Shown: positions 24,121-30,981 of the stretch, one piece after another
How positions within the stretch are numbered: the first letter of the stretch is position 1
Layout: every line of letters starts with the position of its first letter
Assembly (NCBI GenBank): GCA_002067045.1
Contig: MVPZ01000062.1
Coordinates: forward strand, 1 to 50,509
Source: Methanomassiliicoccales archaeon PtaB.Bin134
GTDB lineage: Archaea > Thermoplasmatota > Thermoplasmata > Methanomassiliicoccales > UBA472
Direction of reading: 5' to 3'
DNA: 50,509 bases
The notes under the pieces: model-generated
Database searches by the model: none
Told to the model about the DNA's origin: nothing
Seen by the model: only the letters and a program-made list of their open reading frames with translations
Translations under genes and position numbers: made by a program

Positions 24121-25255
24121 TCTTCTCCATCCTGTCCTTCAGCTTGGCGAGCACGGCGGGACGGGTGGTGTACTCCATCTCCTCCGGACCGAGTATGGAG
24201 GGCATGAAGGGCCCGTGCTGGCGCATGTAGATGCTGGCCCTTACGGCCTTGCGCCTGGCCTCGTCCCAGACGCTGCCGGCGAAGTAGTCCACGGGGACCT
24301 TCTTGCCCAGCGGGCCGTCGGGGTCCTCGCAGCCCTGCAGCCTGCCGTTGCTGATCTGGAATCCCAGGGCGCATATCCGCGGGGGCCCGTCGAAGTAGGT
24401 GGGGTCGCTGTCCTCCACCGAGCAGGGGTACCAGGCACCGTAGTGCGAGCCGCGCATCCAGCCGGCCACCAGCGCGGGGAACATGAAGGGCTGCAGGACC
24501 TCCCCGACCGCCGGAAGGCCGCTCTGGCAGCGGACCACGGCCACGGGGTCGTCCTTACCCACGTACTTCCCGGCGCAGATGTTCAGCTTCTCCGTGCTGA
24601 CCACACAGGCGGTGCCGATGTTCTTGTCCTTGCTCATGATGCGCTTGATGGCGTAGCGGCTGGTGTCGCCGATGAGACTGAGGATGTCATAGGTCTCCTC
24701 GGGGGCGGACATCACGATCTTCTTGGAGTCCATGACGTCCACGATCTCGAAGCGGAAGCCCTCGTGCGCCCTCGGGTCGATGACCAGCCCGGTGGTGGTG
24801 AAGGGGTCCATGAATATGCGGGACAGGGGCATGGAATAGGCCGAAGGCTCGGTCTTGTCGGCCATGAAGAACACGATGGGCTCGGCGCCGCGCTCGGTGA
24901 ACTCGACCTCGGCCGCTCCAGGGCCCATGCCGCGGATGTTGCCGCTGAAGGCGTCGGACAGTATGTCCTGGCCGGCGGCGTACATCTTCATCTCCTTGGC
25001 CAGCTTGGCTGCGGCCTGGAAGGCGGTCCAGGCCAGGGCGTGAACGTCCTTGTGGTTCTCGCCCTTGTAGTGGGTCATGAACAGGTTGATGTCGTCGCCG
25101 ACCCGGGTGACGAAGAAGTCGTTGATCGTGCCGGCCTTCACGCCGTCGGTGAGGACCTCCTCGCACTTCCTCATCATCTTCGGGTGGGGCTTGGAGTGCC
25201 CGGCGACCGATCCTACATCAGCCTTGATAACAGAGACAGTAACCTTCTGAGACAT
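24113..25255 (-). CDS. fbp: Bifunctional fructose-1,6-bisphosphate aldolase/phosphatase
   Basis: The archaeal type V enzyme condenses triose phosphates and dephosphorylates the product, making gluconeogenesis one-way. The 380-residue chain has VSVIKADVGSVAGHSKPHP at the N-terminus with metal-binding Asp and His, GDDINLFMTHYKGENHKDVHALAW, the SDAFSGNIRGMGPG loop, and KVPVDYFAGSVWDEAR near the end. Length and motifs match the family throughout. TATA box at 25295-25303, with a predicted leader of about 18 nt. It is followed by an overlapping tpiA. Confidence 0.97.
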   Translation of the reverse strand: MSQKVTVSVIKADVGSVAGHSKPHPKMMRKCEEVLTDGVKAGTINDFFVTRVGDDINLFMTHYKGENHKDVHALAWTAFQAAAKLAKEMKMYAAGQDILSDAFSGNIRGMGPGAAEVEFTERGAEPIVFFMADKTEPSAYSMPLSRIFMDPFTTTGLVIDPRAHEGFRFEIVDVMDSKKIVMSAPEETYDILSLIGDTSRYAIKRIMSKDKNIGTACVVSTEKLNICAGKYVGKDDPVAVVRCQSGLPAVGEVLQPFMFPALVAGWMRGSHYGAWYPCSVEDSDPTYFDGPPRICALGFQISNGRLQGCEDPDGPLGKKVPVDYFAGSVWDEARRKAVRASIYMRQHGPFMPSILGPEEMEYTTRPAVLAKLKDRMEKID

Positions 25256-25294
25256 GTTATTCCCATACCTTGGCTTCTGAGAATTACTGCTTGG

Positions 25295-25303
25295 ATATAT
25301 AAT
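25295..25303 (-). promoter_or_regulatory. TATA box of the fbp-tpiA operon
   Basis: The reverse strand reads ATTATATAT. The predicted transcript start is about 25273, 18 nt before the fbp ATG. Confidence 0.6.
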
Positions 25304-25330
25304 GTTTGACGAACCGTTATCGTCGAACGA

Positions 25331-25360
25331 CGAGATGGGAAAAAAGGGGAATGGGTGGAG
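25331..25360 (-). terminator. T-tract terminator after the ferredoxin gene
   Basis: Past the ferredoxin stop the reverse strand reads CCACCCATTCCCCTTTTTTC, a C/T-rich tract with six T in a row and no strong hairpin. Confidence 0.5.
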
Positions 25361-25363
25361 GTC

Positions 25364-25588
25364 TCACTCCACCTTGATGGCCGAGGCCGGGCAGGCGGCC
25401 TCCGCGTTCTGGGCGCACCCCTTGAGGTTGTCCGGGACCTCGCCGACGGACTTGTCGCCCTTCTGATACATGGGCTTGAGGTTGGAGTTGCCGTCGTCGC
25501 CCTCCATGAAGACGTCCGGGCATTCGTCGTTGTAGCAGATACCGCAACCGGTGCACTCCTTCTGGTCTATGGTCACTTTTACAGGCAT
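25364..25588 (-). CDS. Small ferredoxin
   Basis: A 74-residue iron-sulfur electron carrier. Cluster motif CTGCGICYNDECPDVF lies near residue 12-27, and the closing GCAQNAEAACPASAI supplies the remaining Cys-Pro near the C-terminus. This is a single-cluster layout in which an acidic and Lys-containing insert (EGDDGNSNLKPMYQKGDKS) replaces the second cluster. ATG at 25588 begins the conserved MPVKVTID. No partner enzyme is adjacent. Confidence 0.9.
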   Translation of the reverse strand: MPVKVTIDQKECTGCGICYNDECPDVFMEGDDGNSNLKPMYQKGDKSVGEVPDNLKGCAQNAEAACPASAIKVE

Positions 25589-25712
25589 GAGAATGGAACT
25601 TTCGCCACCGGGCATTAAGGTTTCGCCTGAGGCCCCGATACCGGCGAAAGATGCCATGCCCGCCAATTCTTATATTTGGGAGCGGTGATACCCAGCCATT
25701 CCGTTCCGAGGT

Positions 25713-27023
25713 ATGTTCATGCTCTACGATTCCCGTTCCATCACCGCCGACGAGTACGAAAAGGAGATCACCGTGGAGGGCTGGGCCCAGGAGGTCCGCA
25801 ACCTAGGGGGCATCTCCTTCCTGATACTGCGCGACCGCTACGGGGTGGTGCAGGTCACCTGCCCCAAGAAGAAGATCGCCCCGGAGGTCATGCAGGCCGT
25901 GACCTCCCTCTCCAGGGAGTCGGTGGTGCGGGTGACCGGTACGGTCAAGCCCAGCGCGCAGGTGAAGGCCGGCTATGAGGTCATCCCCTCCGCCGTGCAG
26001 GTCATGAGCGCGGCGCAGACGCCGTTGCCCATGGGCGTGGTGGACAAGGTGGACGTGGAGGCGGAGACCCGCTTCAACCACCGCTACATGGACCTTCGCA
26101 AGCCGGAGGTCAGGGCGGTGTTCGAGATCAAGTCCCTGACCATGCGCCTCATCGACGAGTACCTGGCGGACAACGGCTTCGTGGAGGTCTTCACTCCAAA
26201 GCTGGTGGCCTCCGGCGCGGAGGGCGGGTCCACCCTCTTCAAGGTGGACTACTTCGGCAAGCCGGCCTACCTGGCCCAGTCGCCGCAGCTATACAAGCAG
26301 ATGCTGATGTCCACCGGCCTGGACCGGGTGTTCGAGATCGGCCCCGCGTTCCGAGCGGAACCGTCGGACACCGCCCGCCACGTCTCCGAGTTCATCAGCT
26401 TCGACGGGGAGATGGCCCACATCGACTCCCAGCGGGACGTCATGGCCATGATCGAGGGCTGCACCCAGTTCGTGATCTCCGAAATCAGGGAGCGGGGGAA
26501 GTGGGCCCTGGAGGCCATAGGCGCGGAGGTAGCGTTGCCCAAGGCCCCCTACCCCGTGATCACCTACGAGAAGGCCGTGGACATGGTCAAGGGCGCGGGC
26601 TTCAAGATCGAGCTCGGCGAGGACCTGGGCACCGAGGGCGAGAAGCTGCTGGGAGACCTGATGGTCCAGGACGGACACGATATGTACTGGATCGCTGAGT
26701 ATCCGGAGGCGGCCAAGCCCTTCTACATCATGGAGAAGGACGGCACGCCGTACTCCCACTCCTTCGACCTGGACTACCGGGGGCAGGAGATATCCTCCGG
26801 AGGGCAGAGGGAGCACCGCTACGACCGCCTGGTGCAGAGGATGGAGAAGTTGCAGCTGGACCCCAGGTCCTTCGAGTTCTACCTGAACAGCTTCGCCTAC
26901 GGCATGCCCCCGCACGGGGGCTGGGGGCTGGGTGTGGAGCGCATGGTGCAGAAGATGCTCGGGCTGAGCAACATCCGGGAGACCATCCTGTTCCCCAGGG
27001 ACCGCAACCGGCTGGTCCCCTGA
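25713..27023 (+). CDS. aspS: Aspartyl-tRNA synthetase, archaeal type
   Basis: A class II synthetase of 436 residues. An N-terminal OB-fold anticodon-binding domain (about 1-105) and then the catalytic domain with AQSPQLYKQ, motif 2 FRAEPSDTARH and motif 3 GWGLGVERM. Position 26 is Gln (GWAQEV), where tRNA(Asp)-specific archaeal enzymes have Trp; His or Gln here is associated with the non-discriminating form that also charges tRNA(Asn). Lys85 is retained, so the prediction is mixed. M at 25713 or 25719 could be the start. It appears monocistronic, with the resolvase gene 63 bp downstream. Confidence 0.95.
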   Translation: MFMLYDSRSITADEYEKEITVEGWAQEVRNLGGISFLILRDRYGVVQVTCPKKKIAPEVMQAVTSLSRESVVRVTGTVKPSAQVKAGYEVIPSAVQVMSAAQTPLPMGVVDKVDVEAETRFNHRYMDLRKPEVRAVFEIKSLTMRLIDEYLADNGFVEVFTPKLVASGAEGGSTLFKVDYFGKPAYLAQSPQLYKQMLMSTGLDRVFEIGPAFRAEPSDTARHVSEFISFDGEMAHIDSQRDVMAMIEGCTQFVISEIRERGKWALEAIGAEVALPKAPYPVITYEKAVDMVKGAGFKIELGEDLGTEGEKLLGDLMVQDGHDMYWIAEYPEAAKPFYIMEKDGTPYSHSFDLDYRGQEISSGGQREHRYDRLVQRMEKLQLDPRSFEFYLNSFAYGMPPHGGWGLGVERMVQKMLGLSNIRETILFPRDRNRLVP

Positions 27024-27086
27024 GCGCTTGGGAAGGCTTCCAGCAGGAACAAATATATTACTGCGGAGATTCATATCCCTCCCGGG

Positions 27087-27599
27087 ATGCACTTGAACTA
27101 CGACCTAGCGGAGGAGCACGAGCCGGGGCCCATGGAGTACGTTCCCTATGAGGAGCGGGTGGACCCGGACCTCATAGAGTTCTTCGTGGCCGGAGAGCCC
27201 GTTCCGCAGGGCTCCACCAAGGCCTTCTACATCAAGAAGCTGGAGAGGGTGGTGACCACCCACACCAACGCCAACACCGAGAAGTGGAGGAACCGCATAG
27301 CCACCGAGGCCCAGCACGCCGACGGACTGAGGCCGCAGAGCTTCTTCTGCGACGACCGCCGGCTGGGGTACGAGGTAACCCTGGAGTTCGTGTTCAGCAA
27401 GCCCAAGAGCATACCCAAGCGATGGAGGCACAACACCAAGCGCCCGGACCTGGACAAGCTGGTGCGCGCGGCTTTAGACGGGATCACCAACATACTCATA
27501 CCCGATGATTCGCAGGTGGTGCGCATTACCGCCGGCAAGTGCTACGGCGATGCGGACCAGTGCCCGGGGATGCACCTCAGCCTGCGCCGGGTGGACTGA
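27087..27599 (+). CDS. RusA-like Holliday junction resolvase
   Basis: A 170-residue endonuclease-like protein. The RusA signature is clear: KRPDLDKLVRAALDGI (D121, D123, K124, D131) followed by IPDDSQVV (D140/D141), the acidic cluster that binds metal. An unusual acidic extension of about 28 residues precedes the conserved FFVAGEPVPQGS strand. RusA is mainly known from bacteria and phages; archaea normally use Hjc. A TATA-like box at 27051-27059 puts the transcript start about six bases before the ATG. No other phage gene is near. Confidence 0.86.
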   Translation: MHLNYDLAEEHEPGPMEYVPYEERVDPDLIEFFVAGEPVPQGSTKAFYIKKLERVVTTHTNANTEKWRNRIATEAQHADGLRPQSFFCDDRRLGYEVTLEFVFSKPKSIPKRWRHNTKRPDLDKLVRAALDGITNILIPDDSQVVRITAGKCYGDADQCPGMHLSLRRVD

Positions 27600-27851
27600 G
27601 TCCTGGACCGGGATCTCTGCACTCATAGGGTTCATCATCTCCTTGCGGATCAGCTGACCCTCTTCTCTTCATCGATCCGATAAGCGGTCCAATGACGCCT
27701 GCGGTTACCGGCTATCGGGCAATAAACGTTTGCCAAGGCGCCTTGTGTCTGAAATCGGACACCGCCCGCGGAAGGCTGCAGATTGCCGAACAGCACCGTT
27801 ATGTCCTGTCCGGCGATAATCATCAATTCCGCATTCGAGCGGAGGTGTGAG
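27600..27851. other. Gene-free spacer of about 250 bp
   Basis: No convincing coding frame. It contains an AT-rich box GCAATAAACG near 27719-27727 that could be a promoter for the small gene at 27852 with a leader of about 100 nt. A perfect GGAGGTG ribosome-binding site lies at its end (27841-27847). No tRNA or other known RNA was recognised. Confidence 0.4.
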
Positions 27852-28010
27852 ATGAAGCAAATGCCCTTGGACCAAGCCAAGAACAGCTACGTGGGGGTGC
27901 CCTACTCCCTGTGCGTGGCCCACGAGATAACCTCGGAAGGATACGGCTTCTGCGTGTCCTGCGAGACCGGCAACATAACCGACGTGTTCCAGCCCTCCGC
28001 GGAGGACTGA
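27852..28010 (+). CDS. Small cysteine-containing protein, 52 residues
   Basis: Not recognised. The ATG at 27852 follows GGAGGTGTGAG, one of the best ribosome-binding sites in the window, which is the main support for coding. The sequence MKQMPLDQAKNSYVGVPYSL leads into three Cys (SLC, FCVSC) within a short span, so it may bind a metal or form a disulfide. There is no membrane segment. It lies 73 bp before the RAM-domain gene on the same strand. Confidence 0.55.
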   Translation: MKQMPLDQAKNSYVGVPYSLCVAHEITSEGYGFCVSCETGNITDVFQPSAED

Positions 28011-28083
28011 GGGACATGAGCCTGCCGTCCACCTTCTTCACCAGACGGCAAGTTTGAAGCGGTACCGTTCCAATCCATTCTCC

Positions 28084-28323
28084 ATGAACAGCGCCATAGT
28101 GGCAATCAACACGGAAATCAAGGCCGAGGGCCGGGTGATGGAGACCCTCTGCAAGATGCCCTCGGTGCAGGAGTGCTACATGGTGTACGGGGTGTACGAC
28201 GTCATCGTGAGGTTGTCGGCCTCCAAGGAGCAGGAGATGAGCGCGGCCATCTCCGCCATCCGCGAGGTGCCGGGGGTGCGCTCCACCCTGACCCTGGTGG
28301 TTTGCCGGGAGCATAAAAAGTAA
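28084..28323 (+). CDS. Stand-alone Lrp/AsnC ligand-binding (RAM) domain protein
   Basis: A 79-residue protein made only of the RAM domain of Lrp/AsnC regulators, without the helix-turn-helix half. The beta-alpha-beta-beta-alpha-beta layout is visible: SAIVAINTEI, EGRVMETLCKMPSVQECYMVYGVYDVIVRLSA, then ISAIREVPGVRSTLTLVV. Such proteins bind amino acids and may form mixed oligomers with full-length regulators. It lies 35 bp before the next gene. Confidence 0.9.
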   Translation: MNSAIVAINTEIKAEGRVMETLCKMPSVQECYMVYGVYDVIVRLSASKEQEMSAAISAIREVPGVRSTLTLVVCREHKK

Positions 28324-28358
28324 GCATTAGGTCGTATTTACCAGGCAGAGGTTTCCTA

Positions 28359-28994
28359 TTGGATAAGTTCGCCCAGGACCTTGACACGCTGATGGCCAAA
28401 CTGGTCTCCGGCTGCTCCCCGCCCTGCGAGGAGTCCCTGCGCCAGCTCGAGCAGCGCCTCCTGGACCTCAAGGAGAAGAACCTGCTCAAGATCAACCACT
28501 CCGTGCTGGAGATGATCGTGGCCAAGTACCTGGTGCTGGACGGCTACGAGGTCAATCTTGAGCACATGATCGACGCCGGGCTGAGCTGCGACGTCTACGC
28601 GCGCAAGGGGGACGGGGTGCTGATCGTGGAGGTGGAGACAGGGTACGTGCCGCCGGCCCACGCCCTGGACCCCATGAACTACATACGGGCCAGGATCGCC
28701 TCGAAGATAGCCCGCTACTCCAACCACTGCCACAAGTTCTCGTTGGCCGCGCCCCCGCACTACGTGATGCCGGTCATGGACTTCTTCACCCGGCCCCCGC
28801 GGGACCGTTCGGAGGGGGATGCCATGCTGGTGAAGAGCTACTGCGACCTGTACTACAAGAGCCCGCCGGTGAGCATGGAGGAGATCATGAACTCGCGCAT
28901 CCACAGCGTCTCCATCATCGACGTGGAGAACGCCTCGCTGAGGGACATGTCCCCCGACGAGTACATCGGAATGACCGCGGACTGGTACCTCTGA
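28359..28994 (+). CDS. Unknown protein, possible PD-(D/E)XK-like fold
   Basis: Not recognised with confidence. A 211-residue soluble protein with an N-terminal helical region, then GYEVNLEHM, SCDVYARKGDGVLIVEVETG (D78, E91, E93). The Asp followed by an E-x-E strand resembles the core of restriction-endonuclease-like nucleases, although the final Lys is replaced by Glu-Thr, so catalysis is uncertain. The start is TTG at 28359, close to the transcript start expected from the AT box near 28332-28342. Its stop overlaps the ribosome-binding site of the exporter gene that follows, so they form an operon. Confidence 0.7.
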   Translation: MDKFAQDLDTLMAKLVSGCSPPCEESLRQLEQRLLDLKEKNLLKINHSVLEMIVAKYLVLDGYEVNLEHMIDAGLSCDVYARKGDGVLIVEVETGYVPPAHALDPMNYIRARIASKIARYSNHCHKFSLAAPPHYVMPVMDFFTRPPRDRSEGDAMLVKSYCDLYYKSPPVSMEEIMNSRIHSVSIIDVENASLRDMSPDEYIGMTADWYL

Positions 28995-29000
28995 GGTGAT
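28993..29000 (+). promoter_or_regulatory. Full-length Shine-Dalgarno site setting the start of the LysE-type gene
   Basis: GAGGTGAT matches the archaeal anti-Shine-Dalgarno over eight bases and overlaps the stop of the preceding gene. It points to the CTG at 29004, three bases on; the first in-frame GTG is 34 bp downstream, too far for this site. Confidence 0.6.
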
Positions 29001-29003
29001 GGC

Positions 29004-29624
29004 CTGGACTCCGCTCTCCTGTTCCTGGGCTCGGTGGCGGTCATCTCCCTGTCCGGGGTGCTCATGCCCGGGCCGGTGTTCGCGGTGACCATCGCCTGCG
29101 GCTTCCAGGACCGCTGGTCCGGCTGGAAGATAGCCCTGGGCCACGCCCTGGTGGAGATACCCACCATCGTGGCCATATTCTTCGGGCTCAGCGTCTTCAT
29201 CAGGAACGAGATGGTGTTGGCCACCATCGGCCTCATCGGAGGGGCCATCCTGCTGTACATGGGCTACGACGTGTTCCGAACGCGCAAGGAGGTGGTCACA
29301 AGCTGTTCCACCAAGTACCAGAGCCCCTTCTGGGCCGGGGTGATGACCACCGCGGCAAACCCCGGATGGCTGCTGTGGTGGGCCACGGTCGGCGCCGCCC
29401 TGACCGCCACGGCGGTCACCTTCGGCTGGTGGATGCTGCCCTTCTTCGTGGTGGTGCACATCACCTGCGACCTGCTATGGGAGGGCTTCGTGGGCATGAC
29501 CATATTCGAGACCAAGGGGCGATGGAGCAGCGACTGGCACCAGCGGGTCATCGCCGGTTCCGGGGTGCTGATGATATTCTTCGCCCTGCTGTTCGTTTAC
29601 AACGCCCTGAGCTCCCTGCTCTGA
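29004..29624 (+). CDS. LysE/RhtB-family exporter
   Basis: A 206-residue inner-membrane amino-acid or solute exporter with about six helices. The diagnostic Pro-Gly-Pro lies in the first helix (GVLMPGPVFAVT), and a second NPGW motif is near residue 120 (TTAANPGWLLWW). A CTG start at 29004 is proposed: it follows the eight-base Shine-Dalgarno site and gives a normal-length first helix (LDSALLFLGSVAVISL). The first conventional start, GTG at 29034, would remove part of that helix. Coupled to the preceding gene by overlap of its stop with the ribosome-binding site. Confidence 0.85.
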   Translation: MDSALLFLGSVAVISLSGVLMPGPVFAVTIACGFQDRWSGWKIALGHALVEIPTIVAIFFGLSVFIRNEMVLATIGLIGGAILLYMGYDVFRTRKEVVTSCSTKYQSPFWAGVMTTAANPGWLLWWATVGAALTATAVTFGWWMLPFFVVVHITCDLLWEGFVGMTIFETKGRWSSDWHQRVIAGSGVLMIFFALLFVYNALSSLL

Positions 29625-29665
29625 CCTCATCCTTTTATCCTTCGTCGGCCTACTGACCTGCAGCG

Positions 29666-30058
29666 ATGTCCAGGGCCTACAAGGACTACAAGATCTATTG
29701 TTGCTTCACCCTGAACCGGCTGGTGGGGGAGTTGGGGATCAACCTGTACCAGCCGGACCTGGAATCGAAACTGGACCGCCTGCTGACCGATGAGGTGAAG
29801 GGCATCTCCAAGGAGGAGGTCAAGCACGAGATACGCTCCAACCACTTCATGACCAACAAGGTCATCGAGAAGCTGGTGGAGGACGGGCTGGTCACCGTGG
29901 ACCATGCGGACAACCGCTACCAGGTGCGGATTACCAAGGCCGGGGTGCTGTACATCCGCAAGTACAACGAGTTCTTCATGAACATCTACGCGGAGCAGAT
30001 CCGCGACCACTACCGCTACCGGGGACTGCCTCACTGGGCCCGCGCCCAGGACCGGTGA
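29666..30058 (+). CDS. Winged-helix DNA-binding protein
   Basis: A 130-residue likely transcription regulator. EVKHEIRSNHFMTNKVIEKLVEDGLVTVDHADNRYQVRITKAGVLYI is a winged helix: recognition helix followed by the wing and the ITKAG turn common to archaeal one-domain regulators. An N-terminal helix (RAYKDYKIYCCFTL) could serve for dimerisation. A TTTTAT box near 29632 predicts a leader of a few bases. The last 28 bp overlap the convergent membrane-protein gene. Confidence 0.75.
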   Translation: MSRAYKDYKIYCCFTLNRLVGELGINLYQPDLESKLDRLLTDEVKGISKEEVKHEIRSNHFMTNKVIEKLVEDGLVTVDHADNRYQVRITKAGVLYIRKYNEFFMNIYAEQIRDHYRYRGLPHWARAQDR

Positions 30059-30867
30059 CCGTCGGCCAGGTATGGGATGAACTCGTAGCTGCCGTCCTCG
30101 TTCTCCACGATCAGCTCCAGGGAGGAGGCGAAGGCCTTTCCGCGATGCCTTACGGTGATCGAGGCGTTCATCAGCAGATCGTATGCGGCCTCGTCCAGGT
30201 CCTGGTCCTGGGACCTCTTCCAGAGCATTATGGCCCGGGAGGCCGGCATGCGCGCCCTGGCGCAGACGTCCTCCACGTCCCTGATCATGCCCCACGCCGC
30301 GTCAGCGGTGGGAGGCGATTCCGAATGGCGGATGAACATCTGGTATCCCGGGTACCCTATCCCGAGGGCCCTCCAGAGCGGCCCGGGGCGGGAGACGAGA
30401 TGGTAATCGAAGCGGTGCGTGGCCCCCGAATGGCCGGGCAGCATGGCCGGGGAGGCCCCCTTGGAGGCCAGGGCCGAGGCCATGGAGGGGTTCCTGGCGG
30501 CCAGGTGCGCCTTCAGCCTGTCCACCGCGCTGCCCCCCTGGGGGGCGTACATCACCGGCTCGTCCTGCTTTATGCTCAGGATGGCCGAGTGCCTCAGATC
30601 GTAGTAGTCCAGGAAGTCCTTGAGACGGCGCAGGGTGAACAGGGTCCACACCCCCAGGGCGAAGAGCAGGATGAACACGGCGGTCATGGGGTAGGAGTGC
30701 GGGGCGTTCTGCACTATGAGTATGAGGTCCAGCAGAAGCCAGGCGGCGATGAAGGCACCCGCGGCCCATACCAGCCTGCGCATGTGCGGGGCCTCCCTGT
30801 GCACCTCCTCCGCCAGGTCGAAAATGGCGGAGATGGGGTTCTCCACCCTGCGGGGGTCGTCAGCCAT
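30031..30867 (-). CDS. Membrane protein with two N-terminal helices and a large soluble domain
   Basis: Not recognised. The 278-residue chain has a cytoplasmic N-terminal helix, two close membrane helices (about residues 30-80), and a C-terminal soluble domain of nearly 190 residues with several beta strands (YHLVSRPG, YQMFIRHSE, SLELIVENEDG). The topology suggests that the soluble domain faces the cytoplasm. A TATA box at 30891-30899 puts the transcript start at the ATG (leaderless). It is divergent from the surface protein at 30982 and its 3' end overlaps the winged-helix gene by 28 bp. Confidence 0.7.
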   Translation of the reverse strand: MADDPRRVENPISAIFDLAEEVHREAPHMRRLVWAAGAFIAAWLLLDLILIVQNAPHSYPMTAVFILLFALGVWTLFTLRRLKDFLDYYDLRHSAILSIKQDEPVMYAPQGGSAVDRLKAHLAARNPSMASALASKGASPAMLPGHSGATHRFDYHLVSRPGPLWRALGIGYPGYQMFIRHSESPPTADAAWGMIRDVEDVCARARMPASRAIMLWKRSQDQDLDEAAYDLLMNASITVRHRGKAFASSLELIVENEDGSYEFIPYLADGHRSWARAQ

Positions 30868-30887
30868 CTCCCCACGTTCGCATTTTT

Positions 30888-30947
30888 ACCTATATAAAAT
30901 CATAGGAAACATTCGTCAGTAACATTTCTGCTTGGTCCTATATCATA
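30888..30947. promoter_or_regulatory. Divergent promoter region with two TATA boxes
   Basis: Reverse-strand box TTTTATATA at 30891-30899 serves the membrane-protein gene starting at 30867. Forward box CTATATCATA at 30938-30947 serves the gene at 30982, whose AAGGAGG site (30969-30975) sits at the very start of the predicted message. Confidence 0.6.
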
Positions 30948-30981
30948 TACCCCCGCGTTAGCAGATGCAAGGAGGCTTAGA

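Noticed and set aside
27650..27880. A 76-codon reverse frame in the spacer before the small Cys protein
   Set aside because: No ribosome-binding site, no third-position G/C bias, and it overlaps the well-supported forward gene start.
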